A model generated the notes under the pieces. The model did no database searches and was not told where the DNA came from. It saw only the letters and a program-made list of their open reading frames with translations. 64,000 nucleotides of DNA from Auriscalpium vulgare (Eukaryota; Basidiomycota; Agaricomycetes; Russulales; Auriscalpiaceae), in assembly GCA_019915015.1 (NCBI GenBank), contig JAHBBC010000017.1, forward strand, positions 1,116,001 to 1,180,000, in the 5' to 3' direction. Positions 46,965 through 57,444 of this stretch are shown here, piece by piece (within the stretch, counting starts at the first letter, position 1; each line of letters starts with the position of its first letter). Both the position numbers and the translations under genes were made by a program.

Positions 46965-47504
46965 CTGCTCAGACATTACAGTGCGTGCTAATTGATTCAC
47001 AAGCTAACCTCAACTTACACTCTATTCAGGTGTTTGATTGTATCAAGAAGTATCATTGTATTCTCCAAATAGGCTCAAAGTGTACTCTATAAATAAACAA
47101 TTTACTTGCAACTTACCCTGAAATCCCTGATCTCAATTGGGAACCGGCTTGTTGGTAGCTTATTAACCTTTCCCATATGGTAATTCCTTAACTCCCACAC
47201 TCTGAACTCTCATGCTCGGCGTCACGTGGACTTCCGCTTGTTCCCCCAAATGCTGTCACTGTAGTGAATGCTGTCACTATAGTGAATGCCGTTGTTCTGG
47301 CGTGCTTGGATGAACCTACTAAAATCCCACAAAATATTGATATATTAGATATTTTTATTCATTCATAATATAGGGCTCAATTGACCACGGATTGCATTGC
47401 TCACGACTGTATCCTTGTCGGTACAAGAAGATGATGATATACCACGTATACTGTCTCTATCCTAACCAAACTGCGCACGTCAAATCTGGGCTCTATCAAA
47501 TTCA
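46965..47504. other. 3' flank of the NLR gene, AT-rich
   Basis: The sequence stays AT-rich to about 47390 and carries AATAAA at 47093-47098, a plausible polyadenylation signal 130 bases after the stop. No gene is seen. GC content rises sharply after about 47400. Confidence 0.55.
47251..47286. repeat. Two tandem 18-bp units with a palindromic core
   Basis: TGCTGTCACTGTAGTGAA is followed directly by TGCTGTCACTATAGTGAA. The second unit contains the perfect palindrome CACTATAGTG and the first differs by one base. The purpose is unknown; it could be a small element footprint or a protein-binding site. Confidence 0.7.
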
Positions 47505-49880
47505 TTAGCCAATACCCGGCTGGACGGTGCGCACCACGTACCGCTTTGCGACGGGGTCGTCGCAGGCCTCGTCTGCGCCTCGTTTCGTGCCCCGCGGTAG
47601 CGCCGCAACGAGCTGCGACACAACCCGGTCGACATCTTCAATGGCAGAGAGAACCTCACCTACATCGTCATCCGTCCTGGTTGCTGCTGCCTACCAGACA
47701 ATGGTGATCAGGACCAGGACGAAGCTGTTTCTCCCGCCCCTGAAAAGCTCGGGCCATGTCTCGTCGGGGACGACCTTGTGCTTCAACGGCCAATCACTCT
47801 CGCCCTGCCGCCATGCGGGCTGCATCCACGTCCACCAGATCCGCCATTTGGCTGCGAACGTGCTGACGGTGCCGATCTTCGGCGGCTTGGAATACTTGCG
47901 GCCAATCTTGAACCACGCCTTGATCGCCGCCGGCCGGTAGTTCTTGTTGCAGCTCAAGCCAGCCTATCCTTATCCTTATAACGGCAGTGGTCAGCGTAGG
48001 GACAGTCACATACGAATCTGTGCATACCTGATTGTTGTCCATGATATGCATCTCCACGGTCAACCACGCATTGATAAGGTGCTGCCAATCGGGCTTGTCA
48101 ATGGCTGTGGCCACGAAGGCGTATGCATCTTGTAGCCAGCCCTGCAGACCGGTGATAAAGACGTCGTGGCTTGCAAGCATGTTGCAATTAGTGGGCGTGA
48201 GCATTGTCAATGGGGCGCTTGGCGTGGCGGCAGGCTGGTCGGAGACAGCGGACAATGCGGCAGGTAGGATACTAGTGTCTGCTGCGAGGCTTCTTCATTG
48301 TTGTCGTTGTCGTCGTTGTCGTCATTGTCGTTGCATGTGTTGTCATTGTCGTGTGTTGTCGTCATTGTTGTTTTCTTCACCTTCCTCCTCCTTCTCTCTT
48401 CAGCCTTTAGGTCGGCGAGAATCTCTGCGTGCGTGGCCTCGTCAAGGTCATCCGCAGAGCTACACAATTTTCAGTAAAAAGGCAGGATGGAGAGCATTGA
48501 GCGACTTACAGTCCTTGCCAGGGCTTCGAAGTGAACACTTACGGCCCATTGACGGTGCATGCTTGCGCTTTGTCCTCCACCCCTTCTCCTTGGGCGCTCC
48601 CAGTTCCGCAACGAGCTTGCTGCCAGCGCCGCGTAAGCCGAGCGCGTCCAGGGTGGCCTGCAAATTTGCGATGTTGGCAAGCCGCTGCCTATCTGTGGGA
48701 GTGCCTGACAACGTCGGAAGCGCAGTAGGAGGCATTGCGATGCCCGCAGAAGTGTCGTTTGGCTGGCAAGTTGGGGCAGAGGACTGGGGAGTCGGGGGAG
48801 ATGCCAGAGAAAGTGTACCGCCAGATGTAGCGCCGGGGGCGGCACCGGCGACCGGCACGGCTATTTCGGAGTTTGACGGCGCAGTCGTCTGTGTCACGGC
48901 GGTCTCATTCAACACTGCAACAGCCGTCGATGTCGCAATGTCCGACTCGAACACCTGTGGCCCATCTGGAGCTGTGAAGAAAGCAGGTGAGCTAGGTTAT
49001 ATCGTCTGTCAATCAAGGCGGCTTACGGAAGATTCGGTGCAGGTATTCAACGAACGGCTTCTCAACACTCTCTTTGAACCCGGGATATTGTGACTTGAAG
49101 CTCTTCCCATCCACCGTAGCTGTATGAATCCTGGACCGTAATGCTCAGGCACCAAACCGGTGCAAGAAAGCGGGGAAGACTCACAAAAATGACCGTAGCT
49201 CCCCGTCATCGCCGGGCACTGGTCCTCCCAAGGTGAACAAGCCAACCCATCCAGTCAATCGGTAGATCTCTTTCAGGGCAACGGCCACTGTTTGAGGGAG
49301 CAGGTCGATGGCTCTGGCAATGCCGGTGAGTGCAAGGCATGCAGAATGTGGATGCGGCAACTTACTTTAGCATATCATCTAGCTTCTCTTCATCGGGAGC
49401 CACAGGGCAATCTGCCCCGATACCCTCATCAAATGCCACGGCCACAGCCTCCTTCACCTCTGCTGACTCTGTCTCCAGCAGCTTGCGGCACCGCCTGTTA
49501 CGGAAGGCCAGTGCACCGCTTTTTTGGCCCGGGTACCATCGCTAGGTGTATCTTCCACTCGAGCTCAATGATTGCCTGAAGTTTTGCCTCCCAGTACATG
49601 CTCTTGTACGTTTGGTACGACACCAGGCGCCTAGTGGACTTTCCGGACAGGTCAAGAACTTTGCTCGTGGCTGCAGCACGCAACTGCGCTCTGCGCAAGT
49701 GGTTGTTGTACCACTGCTTCAAGCGCTGGTTGGTTCATCAGTTCAAAGCTCGGCGGCGCATGATGACAATGCACCTTTAGAATGGGTGGGTCATTCGCCG
49801 TAGAAGTCTCCGGTTCATCTTTGCCGTCCGGCCAACGGTGCTTGAGGCCGCCGCCTCTGCCTACCACGTTGGAATGGCCG
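47505..49880 (-). CDS. Conserved Agaricomycete orphan-family protein
   Basis: Minus-strand exons read RWPDGKDEPETS (49820), WYNNHLRRAQLRAAATSKV (49690), LEWKIHLAMVPGPKKR, LETESAEVKEAVAVAFDEG (49470), EIYRLTGWVGLFTLGGPVPG (49260), a proline/serine/threonine-rich linker (48460-48950), GLQGWLQDAYAFVATAIDKP (48140), IKAWFKIGRKYSKPP (47920), WRIWWTWMQPAWRQGESDW (47830), FRGGRNSFVLVLITIVW (47720) and a tail RGTKRGADEA ending TVQPGIG with the stop at 47505. This order matches a multi-copy family found in mushrooms and polypores with no assigned function. The KxWFKxGRKY and WWTWMQPAWR blocks are its most conserved parts. Start not determined. The frame is mostly intact. Confidence 0.65.
48296..48376. 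repeat. TTGTCG-type microsatellite inside the orphan gene
   Basis: Imperfect TTGTCG/TTGTTG units on plus encode an Asp/Asn-rich run (DNDNTCNDNDDNDDNDNNEE) on the minus strand within the linker of the 47505-49880 gene. Confidence 0.75.
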
Positions 49881-51689
49881 CGCACCGCAACCCGCCGCCT
49901 GAACATCCGGACAGCCTTGTTTTCCACTTTGCGCAACCCGTGGCTGCCGCCGCTACGCCGAACGCTGATCAGGGACCCGCAGATCCTCCTGCGAACCCTC
50001 CAGTTCCCATCACCTCTGTCCGCCGTCTGCCGCTCCCACCGGCTCATCCTCCGCTGCATCCACATCCGTCCCCGCGTCTGCCGTTCCCACCGGCTCGTCC
50101 GTCTCCGAGTCCCTTCATGCTTCTGCGACCAGTCAAGCTGCCACTGCCGCAAGAGTGGAGGACTTTGAGCAGCTTTCAAACGTCATGCACCAGCTCAACA
50201 TCGAAAATCTCATTGGCATCATGCAGGACAAAGTCGACAGCAGCGGGCCCGGCCCCGCCGTTATGACCCTATCCCTTGCCGTCAACCCCAACCACCGCCA
50301 CAGTGATGGGCGTCCAACTGGTAGTGAGGCGGATATATACTGATATGCAATCCTCAGAGCGCAGTAGTGAACGTATCGATTTGAGGGAGTGCAGTCAGGG
50401 TCCCGAGACTACGCACGGCAAATCCTGCTCGGTGTACGAGCGGGACACGGTGACTAGGACTTGGATCGGAGGGCGCGAGAGGCTGGGGGAGAGGACAATA
50501 GTGCGCGGGCTAGACACGGCACGGATCACCGAAATGATGCAGTGCTGGAGACGCGACGGGCAAGCTCCCAAGAATGTGTCACAGAAGCTAGGAATGTCGG
50601 AGGGGACACGAGGACTATTTTGAAAGTTGAAGGGGAATTACGCAGCGGTGGCAATGGTCGGGGGAATATATTGAGGACGAGAGGGACGAAGTACGAGGTG
50701 GTGACAAAGGAACAGAGGGGCGTATATAGGCCTGATCTCTGTGTTGAAGGTGCGGGGTGTCGAGGGAGAGAGTGGTGAGGTGTAGGGAGATTTCAAAGGG
50801 CGAGAGGGGATTTGTCGAGGGTCGTGGTATTGATATTCGTATTGATATTGCGGCGTGGTATTGGTGTCAAAGTTTCGTGCATCTAAGAGCTTAGAGCGAC
50901 GGGTTGTGGTGAAGTCAGGCACTTCAGAAGCTCTTTCGAGATCCTGAGTACGAGGGGGAATAGTAACTTGTTATTTCGTCTTCTAGCGACTCAGAACTAT
51001 TTGTACGACAAGCGAGTCAGAAATCTGTATCGTACGGACGTTGACATAGTGAAGACAAATACGATCTAAAACGCGGGAGACATGGGTCAGATATCACGGG
51101 GTGTACAAAGTGGACGGGGGAGTGAGTATACGAGGGATGTGGCAAGAGAGGATCGTTGAATTAAGGGATGGTTTAGGTTTAGTTCCGACTTATGATCGCT
51201 GCTAGGGGGCGAAGTGCGTGTAGCGCGGCTAGCGCTTAGATTGTAAGGCGCTGGTGGTGTATTGTAAAGTCAAGTGGGGTATCCAATGTATTCCGGGTGT
51301 AAATTGAAGGGAGGGACGTACGACGGGCGGTCTTGGCTCGCTGTGTAGCGCTCCTGCCTATCTCGGACGGCTGTGGATTAACGTAGGCGGGACCGTATCG
51401 TGGGTCGGTGTGGGGAATATCGAGGAATCAGGGGACGCAGAAGGGAAGTGTGATTGACAGCGGCGCATCATGGCGGGGAAGGATTGTGGCGTGTGGCTCC
51501 GAGTCAGATAGCCGCTGTGTGACTGCTGTGCGGGGCCTTAGGATTGTGGCGTGTGGCTCGGGGCGCTTGGTGGGCGTGTAGGCTATTTTGAGTGCGTTTG
51601 GGGCGCTTTCAATAGACGCTGCGGGGTGGTAGTGAAACCTGATGGTGCGGACCGAGGCCGGCGGGCCGATGTCACGTGATTTCAAAAGA
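49881..51689. other. No gene recognised; purine-rich tract
   Basis: At 49838-50266 the plus strand is proline-rich and the minus strand arginine-rich, typical of low-complexity GC DNA; the frame VEDFEQLSNVMHQLNIENLI (50150-50215) is the only coding-like piece. From 50380 to 51430 the plus strand is strongly enriched in G and A with no supported frame. Confidence 0.4.
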
Positions 51690-52244
51690 TGCCGAAAATG
51701 CCAAAAGTCGGGGGTTTCTCCGCTAGACGGCTGGGCAGGCGTATCAACGGCGAAAGCCGCTATCGCGCCATCCTGCGCACGAACGACCTGGTAAGCCTTG
51801 ATGACTAATATTCGTCTGCATTTCACTAATCTGCCTTGACAGCCTGATGGCATGGTGAACCTGCGCTTGCCGGCGTACAAATCGGGCTCCAAAGCGGACG
51901 ACAATGAAGACCGCGTGTCCATTGTGGAGCCAGTGCTAGCCGCATCCCAGGATGACACCATCGTTAATGTGCCTTCTCCCGCCCCGCCGACGCCCTCCAC
52001 GAACCTCTCGTCCCTCAGCAACATCACCAGCACTGGCTCCGTGCGCGCTTCAACACCTGGCCTCGCCGTACCCCAGACGGCGTTCACCTTCCCTGGCCTG
52101 ACGCCCAAGATTGCCGGCAACACGGCAAGGCAGGGCATCGCTAGGCCGAGCGCCCGCACGCCGCTGTCTCCTGCGGGATGGGCACGCAACGTCCACTTGG
52201 GGGGGGAATGGCCAGTGCAAGCATGGCAGTACAATTACTCTTAA
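51690..52244 (+). CDS. Short hypothetical gene or C-terminal fragment
   Basis: ATG at 51690 opens MPKMPKVGGFSARRLGRRIN. A GT-AG intron of 52 bases (about 51791-51842, GTAAGC to TTGACAG) joins RTNDL to PDGMVNLRLPAYKSGSK, and the frame continues through serine/proline-rich sequence to a TAA at 52242. The last few residues come from a repeated 40-bp block (52196-52235), so the original 3' end may have been replaced. A 268-residue minus-strand frame overlaps it but looks like a shadow. Function unknown. Confidence 0.4.
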
Positions 52245-52660
52245 TTGTGAGGGAGGAGGGAGGGGGAGGGGTAATTCACAATATGCCAAGTGCAATTGAA
52301 AGTTCTCTGTAAACCAAGTTATACTTTCCAGCTATATCTCAGCTGCATTTAGGCTAGTGCAGGGACAGTTGAATTATTATAGACTGTACTATATATCAAA
52401 ACAGATGCCTTGTATCCTCTTGTTCCGTATATGTCAGATATTGTGTTGAACTTCTCCTCAGTGATACAAACCCTGCCTGTGGTTATCCCATCATGAAACC
52501 ATGTTTCAGCTGAGTCTCCTATTATACGTGCAGTAAAATGAGCATGTGCAAAATAGATAATACCTTTCAGCTTGTACATTACCTTATTATCGCTACCGCC
52601 AACATGCATGGTCTGTTTTACTTGGGGTCAGTGGCCATTGCAAGCATGGCAGTACAATCA
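52196..52660. repeat. Direct repeat flanking a 385-bp AT-rich segment
   Basis: At 52196-52235 and 52621-52660 the same block occurs: CTTGGGG, a few variable bases, TGGCCA, then TGCAAGCATGGCAGTACAAT. The DNA between the copies is AT-rich, in contrast to the GC-rich DNA on the left. It may be an insertion footprint or a duplication made when the AT-rich segment arrived. Confidence 0.7.
52349..52609 (-). pseudogene. Fragment of an Agaricomycete repeat-family protein
   Basis: The 86-residue frame reads MHVGGSDNKVMYKLKGIIYF, then HFTARII, TWFHDGITTGR. The pattern of hydrophobic strand, HFTARI, then W(Y/F)HDG recalls a C-terminal segment common in mushroom repeat-associated proteins and, distantly, the histidine box of ubiquitin-specific peptidases. 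It is isolated, AT-rich and bounded by the direct repeats at 52196 and 52621. The assignment is weak. Confidence 0.35.
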
Positions 52661-52962
52661 CTATAATCATTTTTTATTTTTACTTTTCTTACATATTACA
52701 TATAATAACAACAGATGCTAAGCCACTATATTCTCTACTCAGTGTATTAGGCTCAGTTTAATTATAACTTAACACATGCTGTTCGGTTTCTGTAGACAGA
52801 GCACAGGCTCCAGTCTGGCTGTGTGTGGAACCAGAATTATGATATGTGACATAGGCAGGTATATATTTAGTGGGGTTTCATATACTCCACCTGGTACTAA
52901 CAGATCCTCGCCTGTGAACTCGAGGATGAGAGCCACCTCCGCCTGGTCGTCCAACGACATCT

Positions 52963-54967
52963 CTAGAGCCGAGAATCCCTGTGTTTGCTGGCGCTCTGAA
53001 TGATGCGACGCAAGTCTTGTTCTACCGTTGGGACAGTTGTGGTCGCCTTGGTGTTGGGATCGGTGATTGTGATGGTCTGTCGCTCGTTGACAAAGTTGCG
53101 GACTATGCTCCCGGTGAGAACATCAAAGGGCCTCCCGAGCAGGATGTTGTAGGCTGGAGAACAGATAACATGTATCCGTACATAGAGCGTAATGTTGCCT
53201 AGCTTCAGTGCCACGTTGCGGGCGAGACCGAGGGACTTGTCAATCAAGCCATTGGAAGAAAGCATGTCCAGCATGATCGCAGGGTCATATGCCGAGCCGA
53301 GGAAATGGCAGACGTCTTCGGACATGGAGATGACCTGCGACCCCAGGTCAAGAATAGCCTTGATGTGTGCTTGATTATCCACCAAGGGCAGGACTGCACG
53401 CAACACGGATGACTCCTTTGCGACCACGAGCGGGGCCGGCTTTTCCACCAAGGCACTCATCAACGTCAGTATCGGGTCAGACAGAACCAGCGACCCTATG
53501 GGTGGCTCTGTATGGCCTGCAGGAACGATGCCGGCATATGCGAGGTGTACCCCCTCACTCAATCCCTCTCTTGCTTGTGCTCCTCTTCGTACAAGTCGCC
53601 CGGCAGATCCGACCACTCCTTGGTATGCTCTTTGCTCTCCATCACAACCGTGTGCAAGACTGCCACAGGGGAGTCTCCGCTGGACAACACCGGAGCCGCT
53701 ACGCAACGCGGAGTGATGGCGTAGCGCAACTGTGAGCGTACCTCCGGTGCCAGCAACAGTAGTACGCTCTGCGTCAGAGTGACGGAGGTTCCCATTGCAC
53801 GCCCGTAGACTTCTTTAGTGACTTCCTCACTGTGGATGGGCGTGTCTTTTGTATAGGCGGCGACTAGTTCCTTCCCTTTATCTGGTCGCGATGCGTCTCC
53901 GACCGGTATGTACGTCGCGTCGGGTACCGAGGCGACAGGATGAATGGGTTCCGGCTCAGCTTCCTCGGTGCCCTTTTCTTTGGTCGGCTCGTCCTCGCTT
54001 GCTTCCCTTGTCGCTTCCGCAACCTCCTCCTTGTTGGGCACCGCGAACATAACCTTCGGTCGTTTAGGCGTGCATTTCAACGGCAGTATCACCACATCAG
54101 GGATGAGTTTCTTGGTTCGCACCCTCTCCCCGGCAGGGGGCTGGTGGTGGCAACTTGCTGTTGCGAATCGCCGTCTCCCTTCGAACCCAACCCATGTTTT
54201 GTTGTTCCTTCATAAGCGTCAGCACCGCTATCTCTTGACGCAACTCCTCGAGTCGATTGTTGTCCGTCAATGGTGGAATTAACCGGATGAGCCCTGCGAC
54301 GGGTTGGTCGCGTGCAGGACGGAGCGGGTAGTTGATGACTGCAATGGGGCCTGTCGATGCCAACATCATTGTCTCCGTCACATTGCCCGCGACTCTGGCC
54401 GCAACGTCCCCGCGCAGTCCGGACGGATCCGTGCAATAAAACTCATCTACTCACACCTGTATCGGACCCATGCCAAATGGCACTGGTCGGCCGTTCTTGA
54501 GCACCACCTGGTTCATCTCGTTGCGTACCACCCGTCCTGTCGCTATGTAGTCTTGTAGAACAAGGCATTCTTGGATGAAGTGATCGGGCCTGTTGCAGAA
54601 CGATTCTCGGATGAAGTGATCGGGCCCATTGCAGAACGGACACCTGGCACCATCTTGCCCTGGGGCCGGGCACGGGCGGTCAAAGCGTGCGGCCAACGCC
54701 ACCATCGACCGCAAAACTGACAGGCGGCACGGCTGCTCAAGCGGCTCAAACATATCGGGTTTGGCGCGCCGCTCTCCTCGTCCTCGTCGTCGAACACCGC
54801 GTCCTCGTCTGCCTTTAGCTCCAGCGCGTGCTTGTTGTAGCCCTCGTCCTTGTCCCACGCCAACGTTGTGCGTGTCATCGTGGTTCGTCGGGTGTGGCAG
54901 GCAGCGGCGGCCATGCACTGAAGGCTACAGGGCACACCGCGCAAACGTCAGCAGCACCGGCGTATAG
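52963..54967 (-). mobile_element. Ty3/Gypsy LTR retrotransposon relic: gag zinc knuckle and retropepsin
   Basis: Upstream (54450-54920) a gag C-terminal part has a CCHC-type knuckle region (CPFCNGPDHFI ... CNRPDHFIQEC) followed by DYIATGRVVRNEMNQVVLKN, GRPVPFG, as in Basidiomycete gag proteins. Downstream (52963-53706) the protease reads IKAILDLGSQVISMSEDVC, LGLARNVALKLGNITLYVRI, and SPAYNILLGRPFDVLTGS, ending before ITDPNTKATTTVPT. The active-site triplet is D-L-G rather than the usual D-S/T-G. No reverse transcriptase, RNase H or integrase follows, and no LTRs were found, so this is a gag-protease fragment. The frame changes near 53560 and 54450. A further in-frame piece (LEMSLDDQAEVALILEFTGE) runs to about 52890. 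Confidence 0.75.
54573..54638 (-). repeat. 36-bp tandem duplication inside the gag zinc knuckle
   Basis: GGATGAAGTGATCGGGCC, then two variable bases and TTGCAGAACG, occurs at 54573 and again at 54609. On the minus strand it doubles half of the knuckle (FCN-PDHFI), giving two CN-PDHFI blocks but a single final cysteine. Confidence 0.8.
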
Positions 54968-55794
54968 TAGACAAATGACATGTACCGTTGCTCATGCGCT
55001 ACCAATCGCTCGTGTTCAGAGTGTGGTAGCCGGTATCTCCCCGGCTGGCGATGTTCGAGCATTCAGCAAGGGAGTGCAATAGGGTGGCAGCGATGGCGAG
55101 TCAGTGCAATGCCTTTCAGCGTCAAATAAGATGTGCAATGCTCACAGTGTGTGCCGTGATGACCTAGTAGGTCCCGAGTTACGCGTGTTTGGTGGTGCGC
55201 CCTCCAGAGAGCAGTTCAAAGGGGACGTACGTGCTGCGCGGGAGGCGCCGTGTCCGACACCTGCAACATTGCAGAAACGCCTGGCGAGCAGGAGAAGCAG
55301 GAAAAATGAAGGAGGGATCGTTGTGGGCTCTGTTGAAGGGTGGTCATTGAGCCAAGGTGCTCCGTGACGCGTGTATGGCACGATCAACAACTTGAACAAG
55401 GTAGGCGCTGCACGACGCGACGTGTTGCGACGCGCTCGGCGCTCATTCACCTCAGCATGAAGCAGGCCTTTCGAGGACATCCCGGAGAGCATGATTGTTC
55501 ATTGAGTTGGGGTTTCACGTATCTCGCTACAGTGATAAGTATTTATGGGTTTTAGGTAATATTATCTGGGGATGGAGGCATTATCAGCGCGGGTTGAGAG
55601 CGGGAGTGCGACAGCAGTCGAGAAACAGCCATTAGTACAGTAAACAGCGCACGTAGCGTTTAGAAAATAAGGCAGGGCTTTCATAATTTTTTATATCAGC
55701 AGATTATAGCAAATATGCGTACAGTGCGGAAGTGCGTCGCAGCGACAGCGAACAGAAATTAGTGGACAGCGGGGAGCGTTCAAGTGAGGAGAAG
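54968..55794. other. No gene recognised
   Basis: Overlapping open frames on both strands lack family resemblance. The sequence becomes AT-richer after 55500. No LTR-like repeat of the neighbouring retroelement was seen here. Confidence 0.4.
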
Positions 55795-57325
55795 TTATCG
55801 CATACTATAAGAATATCTAAGAAGAATGAAGCATCGTCTTTGGACCCGGCACGGCGAGGATGTCCGCAATATGAATAATAACAATATGAGCACATCACCT
55901 AGAACGGACCCATCAGCATTCCAGATGTACGGCGCCGGAAGGGTGTAGTCTGCATCGTCATCCGTGATCTGGACGAATATGTTAGCAAAGTCCTCTGCGG
56001 TTGGGGACATGTCACGCACCACATGATCGCGGAGCTCATCACCCTCCTCCACATCTCCCGATTTGCCAGCAACCTCTCCGTCTATTTCCGGGTGCTGCGA
56101 CGCTCCAAATGCACTGCTGTCGACCAGGACGACCTTGGCAACAGCCCGGTCAACATCGAGGTCCACCTGGATGAGGCGGATGGTGACCTCGCGGACCAAG
56201 ACGCACTTGATGACCTTGCGCCAGCCGAGCGGCACGCACTTCCCTTCCATGCACTCGGCGAAGGGAAACATCGAACGCATGGTCGCCTCAATGATCTGAT
56301 GCCCACGCTTGCCGTAGCTTGAATGAGGTCAGAACGTCTGCTGAGCGGTGTGGTAGGTATGGTACTCACTATCCCGCAAAAGTCTCCTTGAACTGAGAGA
56401 TCGCATTGAGGTTCTCGCCCATGGCCGTCACCTCCGCCTCGAAATACTCATTTTCCACGGGGTTGACGAGGATACCGCAGATGTCGGCCTTCAGCAAGAC
56501 GATGCGGGCCGCCAGAAGGTCAAATTTGGGCTGGAGCGGCCACCCCAATGCCAGTGCATGTGGAAAGTGCTCGATCTCGAATCAATGTTGATTACAGTAC
56601 TCAGCGGACTGCTCGAGCCGGATGCGTGTGCCGGGGGAGGCTTGTACGAGCTCCTGATAGAGCTCTTCGAGGCGCTTTGACCCTTGGAAGCCGGGTGGGT
56701 AGGGTGCACCGCAGAAGCTGCACATCGGGCCCGATACCTCCTCGAGGTTGATGTCGTCCATGACATCCTTGAGGGAAGGCAGTGCTGGAGGAGATGCGGG
56801 GACATCATTGTCATCGCCAAGCTCATAGAGAGGCTCGAGGACGAGCTCCAGTGGGGCGGTGAAGTTAGGCAGGACGGTACGGCTGTACTTCTTCATGTGC
56901 GCCGTGAGGTCTGAGAAAGAAGCGTCCCACGACAAGCCCCTCTCAATGAAGGCCTTCTTCACAGGGCCAGGTATCTCCCTGTAGGCATCAAAATACTTGC
57001 GGAAGGTCGTCTTCACGTATTTGGTTGCGTCCGGCCAGGCGAGGTTATACCGGGCCTCGACCGTTTCCCCTCGCACGCGCTTCCGCTCCTGCTCGGCCAT
57101 GACGTGGAAACCATGGTCAATTTTGCACACAGAATAGGCAAACGGCCACGAGCATCCGCTGCCATTTCCGTGCGTGATAGTGGTGAGGGAATGGGCGGCG
57201 GTGGAGGATGACGGCGCAGGCAAAAGTGCATGCTTGATGGTCAATGGGATACGCGGGCCCAAAACAGGTGCCGGAGGGAGTCTCGTATGGGAATAGCGCG
57301 GGGTAGGGGGAGCCGATTGATGCAC
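55795..57325 (-). pseudogene. RTC4-domain protein with one nonsense change
   Basis: The N-terminal part has WPFAYSVCKIDHGFHVMAEQ and a KYVKTTFRKYFDAYREIP helix, a block found with this domain in Agaricomycetes. From 56790 to 55950 it follows the RTC4-like domain (restriction of telomere capping 4): MCSFCGAPYPPG with paired cysteines, EYCNQH, FEIEHFPHALALGWPLQPKF, LLKADICGILVNP, YFEAEVTAMGENL, then GHQIIEATMRSMFP, CVLVREVTIRLIQVDLDVDRA and SSAFGASQHPEID. At 56582-56584 the codon after CNQH is TGA where the family has arginine (CGA), a single C-to-T change; the frame reads on correctly after it. At least two introns are present. RTC4 in yeast is linked to telomere capping, but these expanded copies have no known role. 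The 3' end is approximate. Confidence 0.7.
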
Positions 57326-57444
57326 GGGAGGCGGAGCGTTGCCTGGTGTAGACGGTCAGACTCAAAGTACGCATCATTCAACGGCGGACGTACCGCTCGG
57401 ACGAGCAACGCTCGTGTCTGCAAGTTGACGAGACTTGTGCCCTT

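Noticed and set aside
48296..48376. Regular short repeat that might suggest an array
   Set aside because: It is a simple TTGTCG microsatellite inside a coding linker, with no spacers. No CRISPR-like array exists in the window, as expected for a fungus.
51428..52234. A 268-codon open frame on the minus strand
   Set aside because: It is low in conserved hydrophobic pattern, lies in GC-rich DNA, and the opposite strand has a better start, intron and codon pattern. Probably a shadow.
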